Below, piece by piece: positions 61,161-64,000 of a stretch of 64,000 nt of DNA. A program made the position numbers and the translations under genes. Origin of the DNA: Artemia franciscana. Lineage: Eukaryota > Arthropoda > Branchiopoda > Anostraca > Artemiidae. The notes below the pieces were generated by a model. The model had not been told where the DNA came from. It did no database searches and was given only the letters and a program-made list of their open reading frames with translations. The stretch lies in assembly GCF_032884065.1 (NCBI RefSeq), contig NC_088863.1, positions 41,820,880-41,884,879 on the forward strand, in the 5' to 3' direction. Position 1 is the stretch's first letter; each line of letters opens with the position of its first letter.

Positions 61161-62853
61161 AATCAAACAGTTCGTGGTAACGAACTGTAGTAAGGAGCGA
61201 CCCGGCTCAATAGTAAACGAAACTCTAAAAAACGGATTTTGATGCTAAAAAGATACATCAAAAGAATCGAATTTTCACGCTGATTCTAAATATATAAGCT
61301 TCAATTGATTTAGTCTTTTCAAAATTTGCCTTATTTTGGAAAATAGGGGGAAACATCCCCTAAAAGTCATAGAATCTTAACGAAAATCACACCATCGCAT
61401 TCGGCGTATCAGAGAACCCTATAGCAAAAATTTCAAGCTCCTATCTAAAAAAAATGTAGAATTTCGTATTTTTTGCCAGAAGACAAATCACGGGTGCGTG
61501 TTTATTTGTTTTTTTTTTCCAGGGGTCATCGTATCGACCAAGTGGTCCTAGAGTGTCGCAAGAGCTCATTTTTACGGAAATGAAAAGTTCTAGTGCCCTT
61601 TTCATGTGATCAAAAAAATTGGAGGGCACCTAGGCCTCCTCCCACTATCATTTTTTCCAAAAGTCAACGGATTAAAATTTTGAGATAGCCATTTTGTTCC
61701 GCATAGTCGAAAACCAAAATAACTATGTCTTTGGGAATGACTTACTCCCCCACAATCCCTGGGGAAGGGGCTGCAAGTTACAAACTTTGACCAGTGTTTA
61801 CATATAATAATGGTTATTGGGAAGTATACAGACGTTTTCAGGGGGATTTTTTTGGTTTGGGGGGTGCGATTGATGGGAGCGGGCTATGTGGGAGGATCTT
61901 TCCTTGGAGGAATATGTCATGGGGGATGAAAAATTCAATGAAAAGGGCGCAGGATTTTCTAGCATTACTATAAAAAAACAATGAAAAAATAAACATGAAA
62001 ACGTTTTTTCAATTGAAAGTAAGGAATAGCATTGAAATTTAAAACGAACAGAGATTATTACGCATATGAGGGGTTCTAAAAATACTTTAGCATAAAGAGC
62101 GAGGTATTTAAGAGGAGATAATTACCTCGCTCTTTATGCTAAAGTATTTTTAGTAATTTCAACTATTTATTCTACGACCTTTTTGATTCAGGGGTCATTC
62201 TTAAAGAATTGGGACAAAACTTACGATTTAGTGTAAAGAGCGAGGTATTAACGAGGGTACAAACCCCCTCGTACACATAATAAAAATATAAGAATATAAA
62301 AGTTTGTTAGGTAAGTTAATTCTTAAGTTACGCATATTTTTTACTAATAAAAATGTTCGTTAAAAATTAAAAGTTCTAGTAGCCTTTTTAAGTAACCGAA
62401 AAATTGGAGGGCAGCTATGCCTCCTTCCCCACCCCTTATTTCTCAAAATCGTCTGATCAAAACTAAGAGAAAGCCATTTAGCCAAAAAAAAATAAATATA
62501 CAAATTTCATTTCAATAATTTATGTGCGGAGAGCCAAAATCAAACATACATTAATTCAAAAACGTTCAGAAATTAAAAAAAAACTAGTTTTTTTTAATTG
62601 AAAGTAAAGAGCGACATTAAAACTTAAAACGAACAGAAATTACTCGTATATGAAATGGGTTGTCCCCTCCGCAATCCCTCGCTCTTTACGCTAAAGTTTG
62701 ACTATTTGCCACAATTCTACTTTTTAAAACAATTAAAAGCTTTAGCGTAAAGAGCGAGGGATTGCAGAGGGGACAACCCATTTCATATACGGAGTAATTT
62801 CTGTTCGTTTTAAGTTTTAATGTCGCTCCTTACTTTCAGTTAAAAAAACTACT
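61161..62853 (+). repeat. hairpin repeat family A, copy 10 (reference full-length copy, about 1.69 kb)
   Basis: Starts AATCAAACAGTTCGTGGTAA with CGAACTGTAGTAAGGAGCGA (61161-61200). An internal hairpin lies at about 62080-62155, and it ends in a large hairpin with arms 62583-62694 and 62742-62851. Both arms share the variant GGGTTGTCCCCTC(C/T)GCAAT. The motif GTAAGGAGCGAC, or a one-base variant, occurs near both ends. No long open frame and no transposase-like motif are present, so it is non-autonomous if mobile. Confidence 0.9.
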
Positions 62854-62854
62854 T

Positions 62855-63340
62855 TTTTTTAAAATTGCTTTCTAGACCAACTTTCTTTAATATTTTGACC
62901 GAAGTAGTTGAGGTCTATGAACAAATCTTCCAAATGCAACAGTGGCTACTAAGACCACCGCATCATATCCCAAACCCCAGCCCTTCCCTAGACTCCCTGG
63001 GCTATATCAGATTTTAGGAGTTAGGGGGGGAGTCCGGGGTACAATTATAGTAGTGATACGAAATACAGGTTATTTGGAAAGTGCTAAATGAGGATGTGAA
63101 TGGTATTACTCTTTCCATGTCAATGTAGCTAGTTCAGAGAAGGAATATTGCATCAGGATCATTTCAGTCCAACCATTTCAGGATCAAACATTACAAAATG
63201 TGATGAGATACCCTCCAGCAGTAGCCTAGGTGCAACAGAAAAATATAGTTTCCTAAAAGCATAGGCTTTCTCAGTAGCTTAAAATATCAGTGAGCAGAAG
63301 TAGTGGCTTTTCTTTGGCTTTTTGAGAAAACAGAGACAGG
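62855..63340. other. no feature recognised
   Basis: Single-copy-looking DNA between two family A copies. No coding frame. Confidence 0.5.
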
Positions 63341-63344
63341 TTTT

Positions 63345-64000
63345 CGGGAAAGTAAGGAGCGACATTAAAACATAAAACGAACAGAAATTACTTCGTATAT
63401 GAATATTTTACTGTTTTAAAAAGTAGAGTTAAGAGAAAGAGTCAAACTTTAGCGTAAAGAGCGGGGCGTTGATGAGGAAGCAGCCCCTTTCATATACGAA
63501 GTAATTTCTGTTCGTTTAAGTTTTAAATTCGCTCCTTACTTTCCGTTAAAAAAAAACTCGTTTCTTTTCTTTAATTTCTGAACGTTTTTGAATCAATGCA
63601 TGTTTTGATTTTGGCTCTCCGCAGATGAATAATTAAAACGAAATTTGCATATTTTTTTTTTTGATAATTGGCTTTCTCATAGTTTTGATCGAATGATTTT
63701 GAGAAAAAAAGGAGCGGGGGAGGAGGCCTAGTTGACCTACGATTTTTTGGTTGCTTAAAAAAGCAACTAGAATTTTTAGTTTTTTACGAATGTTTTTATT
63801 AGTAAAAGATATACGTAACTTACAAATTAGATTACGTATAGAACTTCTGTATTCACATGTTTTTATTACGTATATGAAGGGGTTCACCCCCTCGTCAGTA
63901 CCTCGCTCTTTACACTAAAGCTTAAATTTTGTCCCAATTTCCTAAGAATGACCCCTGAATCACAAAAGCCATAGAATAAATAGTTGAAATTACTAAAAAT
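63345..64000 (-). repeat. hairpin repeat family A, copy 11 (runs off the window)
   Basis: The first arm is truncated (63348-63405) and the second complete (63455-63545). The arm variant GCTGCTTCCTCATC, with ACTTCGTATATGAA, is that of copy 9, so these two are close relatives. The family order continues to the window edge. Confidence 0.85.

Overview
The window looks like a nuclear contig of an arthropod, most likely a pancrustacean. The cytochrome c protein reads as an arthropod form, exons are separated by kilobases of AT-rich DNA, splice sites are canonical GT/AG, and interspersed repeats fill most of the rest. The species cannot be named from the sequence.

Two protein-coding genes can be reconstructed with confidence, both on the minus strand and head to tail. 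NAA15, the auxiliary subunit of the NatA N-terminal acetyltransferase, runs from the ATG at 59454 to the stop at 40385. Its four coding exons join without a frameshift into 866 codons, and all three introns are phase 1. Cytochrome c runs from the ATG at 22483 to the stop at 8055. Its three coding exons give 108 residues with an intact CAQCH haem site, and its first coding intron is nearly 12 kb. Both genes probably have an untranslated first exon further upstream, because an acceptor-like AG lies just 5' of each ATG. They share no pathway beyond general housekeeping.

Layout. 0-1 kb: possible last exon of a plus-strand gene, then a decayed reading frame. 2-7.8 kb: minisatellite, tRNA-derived SINE, dispersed repeats, long AT tract. 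8-22.5 kb: cytochrome c, whose large intron holds a LINE fragment, several copies of a hairpin-rich repeat ('family A'), a GC-rich minisatellite and a 1.5-kb degenerate tandem array. 22.5-40.4 kb: intergenic, with a LINE 3' end, local duplications, an 0.9-kb foldback element, a LINE endonuclease fragment, a rearranged 28S rRNA fragment, an AT tract, a nearly complete but broken LINE ORF2 and 'family C' repeats. 40.4-59.5 kb: NAA15, whose introns carry family A copies (one split by an RTE-like LINE fragment), further LINE pieces, and a bounded 712-bp inverted-repeat transposon with a 9-bp target duplication. 59.5-64 kb: upstream DNA with three more family A copies, two of them head to head.

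The most unusual signal is family A. Each full copy ends in a hairpin of about 250-300 bp, and the two arms of a hairpin share variants that differ from other copies. No bacterial, viral or CRISPR-type system was found.
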